Below are positions 1 through 11,700 of a stretch of 60,000 nt of DNA, in pieces (position 1 is the first letter of the stretch; every line of letters starts with the position of its first letter). Below the pieces are notes generated by a model. It worked only from the letters and a program-made list of their open reading frames with translations. It had not been told where the DNA came from and made no database searches. The stretch lies in assembly GCA_950295325.1 (NCBI GenBank), contig OX485803.1, forward strand, positions 25,236,001 through 25,296,000. Reading direction: 5' to 3'. The DNA comes from Polytrichum commune. Taxonomy: Eukaryota > Streptophyta > Polytrichopsida > Polytrichales > Polytrichaceae. Both the position numbers and the translations under genes were made by a program.

Positions 1-213
1 CGCTTGTGGTTCACAAAGGCTATGTGACATTGAGAAAACATTGACATTGATATTGACATTGATATGTTTGTTCCTTACTCGTTCCCAATAAAGCAACATG
101 ATGGAAATTGTTAAAATAACACGTGACATAAGTTTGACCCGGTTCGACAAATGCTTGCTTTCATGTCAATATCTTCATACGATTGACTCAAGTAGTAAAC
201 TATAGTGTAGGTA

Positions 214-1140
214 CACTAATCTCCTGCTTAAGTACGCACCCGTTTAAGTATGCATCCAGGTTAAGTGCGCAATTTAAATAAAATAAAATGAGGGTTCATA
301 TTTTGTTGGTTGAACTTGTCATGTAAAGTTATTTGTTGGCTCTGTCTGTAGGACAGAGACTATGCATCAACTTCTTCGTTTCAAGAGCAAATTTTCTAAC
401 CACTTTGTGTTCACACTTCGACGTTACTTGTTATTGTTATTTTTGGTCCACTTTATGTAATGTGGATGTTAACTATAGATTTATATATATATATATATAT
501 AAGTGCTCCCTAAAGTGCATTGAAAGAAATCTAGTTAACTATAGTTATTTCGGCAGTTCTTGATTATTCATTTAAAAAAATTCGGGTGATAAATGAGTAG
601 CTTCAATCCTTGACCCGTATTTGAGAAGAAGGTGCACAAAATCCAAGAAAGGTTTGGTATAGTGAATAGCCATGGATTGGCATGAGCAAAGTAATCAGCT
701 ACAATTGTAGTCTTTCATAGCAAAGGGCAAAGCCTCACGGTTCTACCGTTTTCTTGTTGTGAATGCATGAATTTGTTACGCTTGACATTTGATGTCAGTT
801 TGTTAACGTTTTGTTGAAACGTCTCAAATGATCGTCGCAATTCATCATACATTTGTCCAACTTCCGTTTGAATGTTGGAGCAAAGCAATTGGTCGTCGAT
901 GTCGATGACAGGTGTTGTGTAGAGCTTCAAAGCCTTTGAAGTTGGTGGCACTTCCAGATTCAACAAATCTCTTAATAGGTTGTATTTCGGTCAAGTGGGT
1001 TGCCTTAGGTTTCATCCGTTTCCCATTGTGATTGTCGAATCAGAGGGTCTAGAAAACTATATGAGTAAAGTACGCACCTATCAACTAAGTGCATACCAAC
1101 GACTATAGTTCAAAGTGCGTACTTAAGCATGAGATTACTG
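214..1140 (-). mobile_element. Pogo/Tigger-like deletion derivative, copy A (with nested insertion)
   Basis: The ends are near-perfect inverted repeats: CACTAATCTCCTGCTTAAG at the left and the complement of CAGTAATCTCATGCTTAAG at the right. Both are flanked by the dinucleotide TA (212-213 and 1141-1142). TA target duplication with CAGT/CACT ends is the pogo/Tigger pattern. On the minus strand the remnant encodes part of the transposase: basic residues RKRMK then THLTE near 1000-1050, followed directly by a C-terminal helical segment (about 966-760). The middle of the DNA-binding region present in copy B (28836-29468) is deleted, and the whole catalytic domain is missing. A separate repeat interrupts it at about 331-757. 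It is a non-autonomous fossil. Confidence 0.75.
331..757 (+). repeat. Dispersed 430-bp element, copy 1, nested in the pogo-like element
   Basis: The block runs from TTGGCTCTGTCTGTAGG to CGGTTCTACCGTTTTCTTG. It recurs at 45171-45635 and 50957-51390 with the same ends and order. Near the 3' end is a small hairpin (CGGT-TCT-ACCG). An internal (TA)n run lies at 482-500. The surrounding pogo-like element is uninterrupted in its other copy (near 28935-28945), which gives an empty site and defines the ends closely. No convincing terminal inverted repeat or coding capacity is seen, so the class is unknown. Confidence 0.7.
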
Positions 1141-1650
1141 TAGATGGTGTTAAATTCGTCACTTGAAGTCTTGGGAAATTCATATTGTAGTCTTGAGCAA
1201 AATTAGTTGACCATCGTTAGTAAATCCACAAGGAATTCCCCCACAACAAAGAGTGTCTTCTATAAATTCCGTACGTGAATGTTATAATGGTTTGGAGTTC
1301 TAATAGTAGATGACCCAAAAGCCACACAAGAGCATGATCTAGTTTACTAGACCATGTGGTGGATGTTCTCATAATTGATGTGTATTTGTTGTGCAAGATT
1401 TGAGGGTGTTGGTTTTAGCATCATCTAGTTTACTAGACCATATTTAATACAGTGTAGTAAACAATGGTAATGAATTTATTTCCACACTGCAAATTTTTGA
1501 GATGAAATTGAGGGTGTGTATTGTTTTGCATGAACAAGTTTTTGTGTACACAATTGCCCTTCTTGGTGCACAAAATAATATTCTCAAGACATGTTCATAC
1601 TGGTGCGGATAGCCAAAAAGTCCGCATGGGTATACGCACCAGTATTAGCC

Positions 1651-1883
1651 ACACCATATATAAATGTATTGAATGTCATATGGTATTGACCTTTGGATGA
1701 AAAATCACTTCGTAAGTGACAATACTTGCAACATTGTAAATTTACATTGCCCAATTTTTTTAGAAAGAATGACAAATATTGTAAGGTTTACAGTTAGTGT
1801 TGGTGATACTATACATGCATTTTACAATTAGTATTGAGCGAAAGAAATGAGAATTGAAGACACCAAACACAATATTTAATATG
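1651..1883. mobile_element. TA-flanked MITE, family 2 (degenerate copy)
   Basis: Sequence and order match the MITEs at 3609-3981 and (inverted) 30192-30573. Shared landmarks include the TTGGATGA..AAT..ACTT..AAGTGACAAT stretch, the AATGACAAATA stretch, and the ACACCAAACA..ATATTTA end. It is shorter through internal deletions. The right end is followed by TA (1884-1885); the left boundary is approximate. Confidence 0.6.
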
Positions 1884-2595
1884 TAGTCTTGGGGAGTGGG
1901 GGCAACAACCCGTGACTTCACTATTGTGACCCACTCATATAAACTTCTTAATGTAGTCCTCCGTGCAAGGCCCCCCCACCTCTCTGCCAAAAAATGGATT
2001 GTCTCTCCTTGCTTTGAGGCCAACAACCACTTTTGGGGCTAACGCTCCCGCAAACTTCAATGGGCTATGATGGTTGTGTTCCTTGTATGATCAAGACGTT
2101 CTTTGCACCGTTGGAAGACCCTTCAAAACACCTTCCTAAGGGCAGTTCAACCACCCCGATTGATGCATATTTAGGCAATTAAAGTAGTTATGTTGGCTCT
2201 AGGGGCAACAAGAGGCTCCTTTCAGACAACTCTCGTACTTAGCTTTCACGAGGTTTAGCGTGGTCCCTCAGCGCCTCTTTAGCGTCACTCATGCGATTAG
2301 TTGTCTTTCCATGTGGGTCAGTATAGCCTCGTCGCCTTCCCGGGACTTGAGCATCACCTCAAGGTTCACTCCAACAAGTGGCATCACATGTCACTCCAAT
2401 AAGGGGCATGACACTTTGTGTGATTCACATAGCTAAACGGATCGATGACAAATCATTTCATCAGGCTTCTCCCCTTATGTTGCCCAATCGTCATTGTGTT
2501 CAAAACGAGAGGGGTGGGATCAAGACAACCCATGCCACATGGATTCTCGTACCAATATGCCAATTGAGGACATTGGAGGGGATACATGTGCACTA

Positions 2596-2933
2596 CACTA
2601 AATAGGTAGATTAGTGTTAGATGAAGATTAGTGTTAGATGCAATAGTTACCTAAAACACTAATTTTCAACTGATATTACAATTAGTGTTTGAATAGGGTT
2701 TGAACAAATTATACCTTTTACGAGGTTCTCATATTCTTCTTCCTTTAATTCTTCATTCCAAGATTTACAAAATATCATCTAACACTAAATGCGCTCATGT
2801 AAATATTTAAAGTTACTACTTGGTACAAATAGTGTTAGAGTTGACATTTAGTGTTCTAACACTATAGAGACAATTTACATTTAGCGTTTTTGTCGACTAT
2901 TAGTGTTTCCAACACTAATCTACCTATTTAGCG
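2596..2933. mobile_element. TA-flanked MITE, family 1
   Basis: The termini are inverted repeats of about 25 bp: CACTAAATAGGTAGATTAG at the left and its near-perfect complement at the right (ending CTATTTAGCG). TA flanks both sides (2594-2595 and 2934-2935). The interior is AT-rich and full of TTAGTGTT/AACACTAA motifs, which gives a foldback. There is no coding capacity. It sits inside a copy of the GGGGTGGGAT unit that also forms the array at 4420-6690. Confidence 0.75.
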
Positions 2934-3608
2934 TAGTGGGGGGATACAAACAATTATAGTGGTCCCATGTTGGTTTCTACAAATCGTTGTCTAATACTTC
3001 ATTTACTTTCAGACGTAGTTTGTTTTTAGTGAATGTAACATTCTACTACATTGTTGTGTTTTCTTTACTAGTGCCCTCATATGTAGTAAAATGGTAAGGG
3101 CAAACTCCTAACCACTGATAAAATGGGAATAGAATAGAGAATATTTTATCATAAAAATCAAAATTTTAATAAGTGTTGAAACCGGCGTGGTGCTATCACT
3201 AGTAGAAAACTTTGTAGAAAAAAACCACAATTGTTTTCCCATTGCGATGTTTTTGACCACCCTGATATGTAGTCGTTAAATGACTATAATTTATTCTTTT
3301 TTGTATCGTGACTGTAATTTTAAGTTTTTGGGGGGTGTAATACACAGTTGGAAAGGTATTTTCAAGACCTTTCCAACGGTATATTACAAGCCCCCAAATT
3401 CCTAAAATTTCAGTTGAAAAAAGGAAAAAAGGAAAATCTATAGTTGTTAAGCAATTGCAAATCATGGTGGTCCAAAAAACGGCAATGGAAAAAACGACTG
3501 CAATCTTTTTTTTGCATAGTTTTCTACTAGTGTATGGTAATTGTGGTAGATTGGGGAAGCAATAAGAAGGAAGAAGGTAACCAAGCCAACCCCGGACCAA
3601 CCTCGCTA

Positions 3609-3981
3609 CACTAAATATGATATCTAGTGTCATACGGTATTTTATGTCACTATGATAACTTTTTGGATGACACTTCTTATGAGCAAGTGAACAAACATTG
3701 TCATGGGTGATGGATGAGTTCATCCCTTGGCCAAAACTCTGCCTTGTCTCGTCAGCAATGTGTGATGAAATATTGTCATGGATGATTGAAATTTGGATGA
3801 AAAAACATTTGGTAAGCGACAATAATTGCAACATGGTAGATCTATAATCCCCCCAAAAAATTACAAGGAATGACAAATAAGGTTGGATTTAACATTTAGT
3901 GTTAGTGACACTACACTGTTGTTTACAATTAGTATTGAGCAAGACACTTAGAATTGGTGACACCAAACATTATATTTAGTG
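3609..3981. mobile_element. TA-flanked MITE, family 2
   Basis: It begins CACTAAATATGATATCTAGTG after a TA and ends TATATTTAGTG. It is the same family as 30192-30573 but in the opposite orientation. The internal landmark AATTAGTATTGAGCAAGACA is shared between copies. The right-hand TA has decayed. An open frame on the minus strand across 3199-3876 overlaps it and has no recognisable protein features. Confidence 0.65.
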
Positions 3982-4419
3982 TTGTTTTCCAACAAACTGT
4001 ACGCATTTCATAGAAACCATGCTGAGTAAGGAGGTTGACCTAAAAGAGCCACAATAATATTTTGGATCAGGCATGAATTGTTAACTTTGTGGATTGGTTT
4101 ACAACTCCGAGAAGGGTGGGATTCTTAGACCAACCTACACACCAAGTATAGGGGAGGGAGCAAATACCTAGGGACACATAACAACCAAGCATGGCACATT
4201 GGGGAGAAAGAAGAAGGAAGCCAAACCCTTTCCAACCCACGTCTATTCTCTCTAGCTAGTTGTACCCTTTTGAATTTTTATTTGATATAAACCACGTCAA
4301 ACAACGATGTTTACCAATAAAGATGGCAACATTCTATCCGATGTGGTCCACAATGTAATTACGTGGAGCCTAACATTCTTCTCAAAGGCGGTTCACGAGG
4401 AAAGGAGATTGGTTCACAA

Positions 4420-6690
4420 CAAGAGGGGTGGGATCGAGCCAACCCTGTCAATCAAATACAAGGGGAGGGATACCTATTTATCTATATGCCTCCTCCATGC
4501 TTGACCACATGCCTGAGTGGGACACACATCAATCACTTATGGTATATTGGGAAGCAAGCAAAAGAAAGAAGGAATCCAAACGAAACCAAACCATCTGATG
4601 CTATAATTTAAGTGACATGGTTTGAATTGTCATTTTGTGGGGGCCTACTTAAATTCAAAGCCAATTGTGATTGGGTGGTTAACTGACAACAAGAGGGGTG
4701 GAATTGAGCCAACCCATGCCACGTGGATTATCAAGGCAACCTACCGCCCTGCCGTCATATGACATTGTTACAAAGGGTTACCTACTTGCCTGCCGACCCA
4801 CCAACCAAATGTGGGATGCATAACAATATATTATGGTACATTGGGAAACAAAGAAAGGGGAAAAGGAGGGCACTATAAGGCCAAGTTGACTAATTTCATG
4901 ATCGAGTTAGCTTAAGATAGATGATGCTAAAACCAACATTCTAAAATCTTGCACAATAAGTACATGTTGATTGTGAGAATGTCCACCACCTTGAACATTA
5001 GGCTCATGTGTTTGTTTTTTGGTCATTTATCAATAACGATGTGAACCCTCATAATTATTGCATACAAAATTCAAGTAAGACAATGTTCTGGTGCTTTGAA
5101 ATCCTTTGTCAATTGCTAACAAGAATCATTCAAACTTGTTTAAATATGATATAGCTATAGCATATATGCTCTATGGTTAAAGTGATGTTTTCATTGGCAT
5201 CTTACCTTAGACGTGTATTATAAATCCATGGCACTTAAGAACATCCAAAGCGGTTCATAAGCATCATGATTGGTTTAAGACATACATGCCTGAAAATGTT
5301 GCCAACCTTTTGCGCACTACAATCATGAATGGATCACATATAATTCACGTTGATTACATCCAATGGCTATAGAAAACAATGGGTATATACCTATAAGTTC
5401 ACATTGCAAACATATGTGAGAATGGACCTCCTACTCAACAATAAAAGGCCAAAACCTTTAAATAACTTTGTGGACTTTTGTAGACCGCATATAAACTTAT
5501 CAATTTTTTTAAAAATTATTATTTTCATGCGCACTTCTCACACATTGGCAAAGTTGTTAAAAGTCCATAGAAATTCCCCGACTTCTATAAGGTTGTCAAA
5601 AGAGAAAAGGACCTTTTGGACACAAATACCTTACTTACAACAAGAGGGGTGGGATTGAGCCAATGCATGCCACATTGATTTCCTTTTACCAACCTACCAC
5701 ACGGGGGATGCACAACAATTAGTTGAGGTACACGGGGAAACAAGAGAATGGGAAAAAAGAAGAAGAATTCAAGCAAAGCCGATCAATGTCATACTAAATA
5801 AAGCTAGGCATGTTCGTAATTACAATGACTTGGAGCCTAATCAATCCAATGCGAAACCGGTTCATAAGTGTTTGTGATTGCTTTACCTTACAACACGAGG
5901 GATGGGATCAACCCATGCCATATGGATATTTTGTACCAACCTACCAAACAATGTAATGGGTTCCTATTTACCTACATGCTTACCTGTATACCCACCAAAC
6001 ATGGATGCATCACAAGTACACTAAATAGTCCTATATCGTGGGCTACACTAATTTTCTAGAGCCCACGCTAATTCTCATAATGAGAATTAACGTGGGTCAC
6101 ATCGATTTTCAACACACATTATATTTCTAGAAGTGAAAAATCAGTGTGGACGAGTATTTTAATTTTGTGCTACTTTTGTCTCATAACTAGTATTCAATAT
6201 GTTGGTTGGAAGTCTTCACGAAGACTCAGGGGAAGACCCGGGGTCTTGAACTCACGTTGATTCCACCTCGACTAGAAAATCAGTGTGGCTCACGCTAGTT
6301 ATTTCCACACTAATTTTCCACCCACACTAGTAAGACCACTCGGTGTAGTTGTGGTAGAGCGGGACACAAGAGAATGGGGAAAATAATCCAAACCAAGCCA
6401 ATGAATGTCATACTAAGCAAAAGTTAGATGTGTTCTTAATTACGGTTACTTGGAGGTTAGCTAATATAACCCAAAGCCAACCCAGTTCAGGAGTGTTTGT
6501 GATATTGCTTTGCTTTAGGTAGTCACAACAAGAGGGGTGGGATCGAGCCTGCACATGCCACGTGGCATTTCGTATCAGCCTGCAAGCCACGTAGGCACCT
6601 ACCTACCTACCTACCTAGTCACTTACCAACTGGGGGACGGAGAACAATCAGTTGTGGTACAGTGGGAAGCAAGAAGAAGGAAGAAGGAAG
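4420..6690. repeat. Decayed tandem array of a 250-300 bp unit upstream of the first gene
   Basis: The landmark AACAAGAGGGGTGGGAT, followed by GAGCCAA, CATGCCACGTGG, CCAACCTACC, a GGATGCACAACAATTAGTTG segment and a GGAAGCAA..AAGAAGGAA tail, recurs at about 4422, 4686, 5638, 5888 (slightly altered) and 6528. An outlying copy lies near 2500. The spacing of the close pairs is about 250-265 bp; the 5888 unit is lengthened by a MITE (6019-6345). The last unit runs into the GC-rich start of the first gene. It has no coding content. Confidence 0.7.
6019..6345. mobile_element. TA-flanked MITE with identifiable empty site
   Basis: The ends are imperfect inverted repeats, CACTAAATAGTCCTA and the complement of CACCGAGTGGTCTTA. 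They are flanked by TA at 6017-6018 and 6346-6347. Neighbouring array units without the insertion read ACAATTAGTTG here (near 5710). The insertion therefore split ACAAT-TA-GTTG and duplicated TA. The interior has a second inverted pair (TAGAGCCCACGCTAATT and AGTGTGGCTCACGCTAG). Non-coding. Confidence 0.8.
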
Positions 6691-6809
6691 GCAAGGCAAG
6701 GCAGCCCCACAGCCCCACGCCCAAGCCCAGCCTCTCCGGCAAGGGCCCTCCTCCCCCTCCCTCCGCTGCCCCTTGATCGCCCTTTCCTCTCCTTCCAACG
6801 CCGTTCAGT

Positions 6810-6840
<31 letters not shown>

Positions 6841-8757
6841 CGAAGCAAGCCCTCGCACTGGTCCAATACCAAAGCACCAACACCGAGCAGCGGCAAGCGG
6901 CACAACAGAGGCCGACTTCGCACGCCGCGTTCTCTCTCTCTCTCTCTTCCTCTTCATTGACTGTCTCTTTTTTGCACCACGGGGCTGGCGGGCTGGCTGC
7001 CTGGCCAACGACATAAGATAATCTCTGCACAGTCGGCTCCGGAACCTCGCGTTCTTGACAGGTGCGGGATGCAAGTCAACAACCATGCGTGTTTGTGTGT
7101 GTGTGTGTGTGTGTGGTGTAGGTTAAGAGGAGGTGTGTGCAGAGCAGGTTTGTGGCAAATCGGCATGTTAGGGTGTCGCGAGAGTTTTTTTTGTTTTGGT
7201 GTCGTGGTAGTTGTGTGTCCATGATGTTGCAATCGGGGTGGCGTCGGGGCGGGTGAGGCGGTTTTGTCGATGAGGGAAGGCCGTGCGAGGGTTAAGTCGG
7301 TTGGTGGATGCGGTTTGGCCGTTTGGTGCATTGAAGGTGGGGAGATGTGCCGGAATCAGGCTATTTCCGCGATGCCAATTTGTTGATGATTATGTTGCTC
7401 GTACGTGAAATCGGAGTAGTTAGTGCGACGTGCGCAACGTGCCGGAATGGTGGCCCCTAGCTAACGGTATCACGTGGCTAGGGTTAGTTAGAGGGAATCC
7501 TGCTTCCGGACGAGCTTCACGGCTTTGTTGTTGCCTTCGTTTCTTTAGTTGTCGGTACCTCTCTGTGCTCGTGGTTAGAGGCGGTGGATTCGACGAGGTC
7601 GTCGAATCTTCGAGGCGTACTGTGCGATGCCCCAACAAATGCTTCAGTTGCCGTCGCGCACGAGTAAATTTTGATCAGAATATTTTTATGTCCACGTTTG
7701 ACTTCGTTCCGTGGAGAAAAGGAATCAGCCAGAATGTGTACCATGCTATGCGTGTACATGCTATGCATTGTATTTTGTCATTGTGTGTTGATTTCCAGCA
7801 CTCTGGTTTCCTGTCGCAGCTGGTTGCAGGCATGCTGTGGAGTCAGATCCCCTAACCTGTACTTAGGCAAGAGGGGATACTTAGAACGACGCAGGTCTTG
7901 TGACAAGCAGTACGGACTTCAGATTGTGGTACGCACCTATTCCTTGTCATAAACTGCCATCTCCCTCTTCTGTGCGAAGAGGGAGCCCCCATTTAACATA
8001 TAGTTTTATACTCCACACCTGTTTCGGTGACTGCAGTCAATTGTTAATTTGTTAATTTGTGCAATTGTAACATCTGGAGATTCTTGGAGGCACTGCACTG
8101 GAGGCTGGGTGGAACTCAGCCCTAACTGCTTTTTCCTTCCTTGATTGTACATGTGGAATGGCGATTTGAACTCTATCAAAATGTCATCGAAGTGAATGCA
8201 TAATTGAAGTTTTCAATTGGACATACGCAGATTCGTCTTACCTACTTTTGAAATTTGTGATCCATTTGCCAATCTTCTAGCCGTAGGACTACAGTTAGGG
8301 TTGAACACCTAGTCGTGGCGATCTGCTGGGAAAACTGTCCGGAATAATTCACGCTTGACACGCTGGGCTGAAGGTTATAATACTAGACGAGGCACAAGAT
8401 TATCGCCTGAGAGGTTGACTATTTACTAGTCACTTTACTCGAGGCTTTCGTTCCTTCCTGTGCGTGCAGTGTTAGTGAGGACAAATTTTTTAACCTATAT
8501 TGGAAACTTCATGTAAGGAAGATGATTGCATTGAGGTCTGTCTGTCTGTTTTGGATTGTCTCTTTATTTTTTAATTTTTTAATAATGCATCTTATAATGT
8601 GTGCCTCTGTGTTTGGATCCCAGGAACTTTGCCAATTCATATTGGCGGTAGTTGTAGATAGTATGTATCATTCGTTGATTGTCATATGCAGATACAGATA
8701 ACATGAGTTATGCACTGACCACTTCAGTTGGCATGCTAGAATTGAATTGGTGAGACA
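6691..8757 (+). promoter_or_regulatory. GC-rich promoter and 5' leader of the BAG6-like gene
   Basis: GC content rises sharply from about 6690 to 7660. A (GGCA)n run lies at 6812-6840 and a CT-rich patch at 6931-6953, typical of plant core promoters and leaders. A donor-like CAG/GTGCGG at 7061/7062 and an acceptor-like TATGCAG at 8685-8691 suggest one 5' leader intron of about 1.6 kb. That is inference. A (TG)n run lies at 7090-7113. No TATA box was identified. The overlapping open frames on both strands here are explained by GC richness and simple repeats. Confidence 0.45.
8703..8753 (+). promoter_or_regulatory. Upstream ORF (16 codons) just before the main start
   Basis: An ATG at 8703 opens a 16-codon frame ending TGA at 8751-8753, four bases before the main ATG at 8758. 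It lies 12 bases downstream of the candidate leader acceptor, so it should be in the mature mRNA. A uORF this close to the main start could lower translation. That is inference. Confidence 0.5.
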
Positions 8758-11700
8758 ATGGAGACAAATCATGAAGGCAGCGGTGGTTCAGGCACTGTGC
8801 CTGAGGGAGAGACTGCGGTGGCAGAAACTGTGGAAATAAAGATCAAAACACTTGATTCACAGAGTCATTCGGTGCGAGTAGAAAAAAATGTGAGTGATTG
8901 TACAATAATATGATGATGACTTACTCTGCACAGTTGCATTAAAATTCATCATCCATCATCCGGATGAAAATCAGATCTAAATTGTTATCAAACATTTTGC
9001 TTAAAAAATTGAGTTTTTAGTGCATCTTATTTACCTAACCTCCTCAAAGTCTTAGTAGAATGAACTTATAGTGTACTGAAGTTGTGTGTGGCTTGCTGTG
9101 TTTGGGGTAGATATGCTCTTTTATCACCTATTGAAACTCTTATTGAAATATGGTGCAGGTGACAGTACCTGCTTTGAAGGAGCACTTGGCTTCAGTAGTT
9201 GGTGTTCCTGCAGAAAATCAACGACTTATTTGCAGAGGGAAAGTGCTGAAGGATGACCAATTGTTGTCTGCATACAGTATCCTCAAATGGTTATGTCTGA
9301 AAAGTCATTGGTCTGATATATTTGTTGAGGGTGCACCCTTATGATGACAGGCGTTTCTTTTGGGGGTTCTTGGAGGCTGTGTCATGAGTCCTGTGTTTGG
9401 TCTTCCAGTTGGCTTGTATTCTTATCTGATATGACTCTGCAATGGTATGGATATCAGAAATCTTGAGGTAGTTATGTTTCATATTGACAACTTTTTGAAG
9501 TGCCAACTGTTCATTCTTTGACATTAAACCTGTAGATGTTGAGGATGGGCATACTTTACACTTGGTGGCTAGGCAGCCTCCACCAACCTCTGGAGTTGGA
9601 TCGAGCACTGTCAGCAGTGAAGGTTAGATCCAGTCACCCAGTTGTTGGGTCAAGGAGACTGCACAAAACTTGTACTGTTTTCTGTATGTGACCACTTTGG
9701 AGGGGCTATTTCCATTCCATGTCATGCAAATTTAACATTAAATGCTTAGGTTCACTTTGTCAGGTTATATGAAGTTAGGTTACCTCTTTTTAATTTCTGT
9801 TGTCTACTGGGAAGAGTGAAGTGATATTGTACTAGTCTGTTGCATGAGGACTAAGAACAACTATCTATAGAGGAAAAAAGAGAGATTGTTAACACATGTG
9901 AGCATTGTGCAGGTGGTCAAGGTGATACTGGCTTGCCTCCAGCAGGAAGTAGGTCTGGACACGTCTCCCACAGTCTATTGATGGGGACTATCAACTTTCC
10001 GGATAATGGAGAAGGGCAATTGCCAGACTTGAATCGGGTAACTATTTATAATGTTCTGTTGCTGCTGTGTTGAAGTGACTGCTTGCTCTTAATGGCCCAG
10101 TTGTGGGTCTATTCTTGTCTTTTATTGTAGCTGGTATCTTAAATTCTCTCCTTCCACATTAAGATTGTAGAAACTACTGAATTGACATCTCCCATAAGGT
10201 CGTTGAATATAGAATTTAAATATCATGGTCAAACATCCCTGACTTTCTGGACCTTGGTAGGTAGATCTGATTCAACAATGTACTCTGAACTTTAATCTGA
10301 ATTTGCATGTCATGGACACAAGGTGCAGTTGTGGCATCTTGTGCACTATAGAAAATGTGCATGTGGGGGCACCTCCCTCCACCTATTATAATGCTGGAAA
10401 AGTGATGATTGGTGGTTCACTACTCTTGCATATGAATGGCCAAGTCTAATCCACTTCATCAAAACGTGAATGTGCATGTCATGGATGCAAGGGGCAGTTG
10501 TGGCACATTGTGGCACATTATGCACTTTGCAAGGATTTCCCTGTATCCAGAAATAACATTCTCTGTGTCCACCTATTATAATGCTGGAAAAGTTTATATG
10601 ATATTTACTATCCTTAGATATGATCGGCCAAATCTGTATCACTTCATCAAAATTGGTTTCTTTATTTTTCTGGAGAGAGTGGGATGGTGATCATATGAAA
10701 TGTGGCACGCAGATAATAAGTGCTGTAATAAACTCAATTGGAATGCATGGTGGTGTTCCACTGCAAGGCGGTGCAGGAAACCCCAACACAGTCTCTGTGG
10801 TAAGTGGATTTTGTAAGAGTGGTCTGACATTTGCTTTTGCAGTTTGTATATATATATAGATGATTTAATTTTAGATTCTGCTGGAATTGCTTGTTACCAA
10901 GCCAGACATTTCTAGGGCCATGTATTATCACCATATTGTAAAAGTTTAATCTGATATGAAATGGCAGTGCATGTTGTACTAAAAAAACTTTGAAATCATG
11001 TATATCTTCAATTTTTGGTTGCTTTTCAAAATCAGGGTGTGCTTCCCACCCCAGCTTCAATGGACGTGGAGGGAGCAGATGGTAGGAGTGGTGCTGGAGA
11101 TCAAGACACAGGGGTCCGGGAGCTGGAGGTTCAGATTGATGCACTATATGGTATGCCATCTGGTGGTTCTGGAGCCAGTGCCCCGAGTCCAATCCGTGTG
11201 GTCCAGACCCCTGTGGTAGGTTCCTGAGTGTGTGTCCTCATGGTGTTTCTTGATGGTTAGTGTTTTTGGGTATCAAGTATTCTCAAGGGTGGGCAGGGTC
11301 CTCAGGAGAGGAATTGATGATTGTGTTGTGATCCAATTAGTGGGTGTCTTCATTTGTACAGGTTGCACTTGCAATAAAGCATCAATTCTAGAGTTGCATA
11401 AAGTTTGGGACATTTAACAGTGCTATGTAAAATGTTACTTTTACATATTTTTCCAGGTTGTCCCTGACGCTTTGACAACCATGTCCCAGTATTTGGACCG
11501 TTTGGAGCAATCGTTTGCAGCACAAGGTAGTTTCTTCTTTCTGCACTCTTGGAACTTGAATAAGTGGAATTGGGCTCAGCAAATGAACATTTGGAGGCAA
11601 GTGGGATGGATTAATGGTTCTCAGTTGACCACACACTCCGAAGTTTGAAAGTTTTAGTTTTCTGTTACAGTAGTTAGTATTTGTGTGTGGATGACCTTGT

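Noticed and set aside
2591-2940. CACTA/EnSpm classification of the CACTACACTA-ended element
   Set aside because: No 3-bp target duplication fits. TA duplication with a CACTAAATAG terminus fits better and is proven at the related 6019-6345 insertion.
3199-3876. 225-codon minus-strand open frame
   Set aside because: It overlaps a MITE and flanking repeats, has no conserved features, and its composition follows the AT-rich DNA.
6623-7331. Several overlapping open frames on both strands
   Set aside because: They arise from GC-rich and simple-repeat sequence (GGCA, CT and TG runs) in a promoter/leader region. No frame looks conserved.
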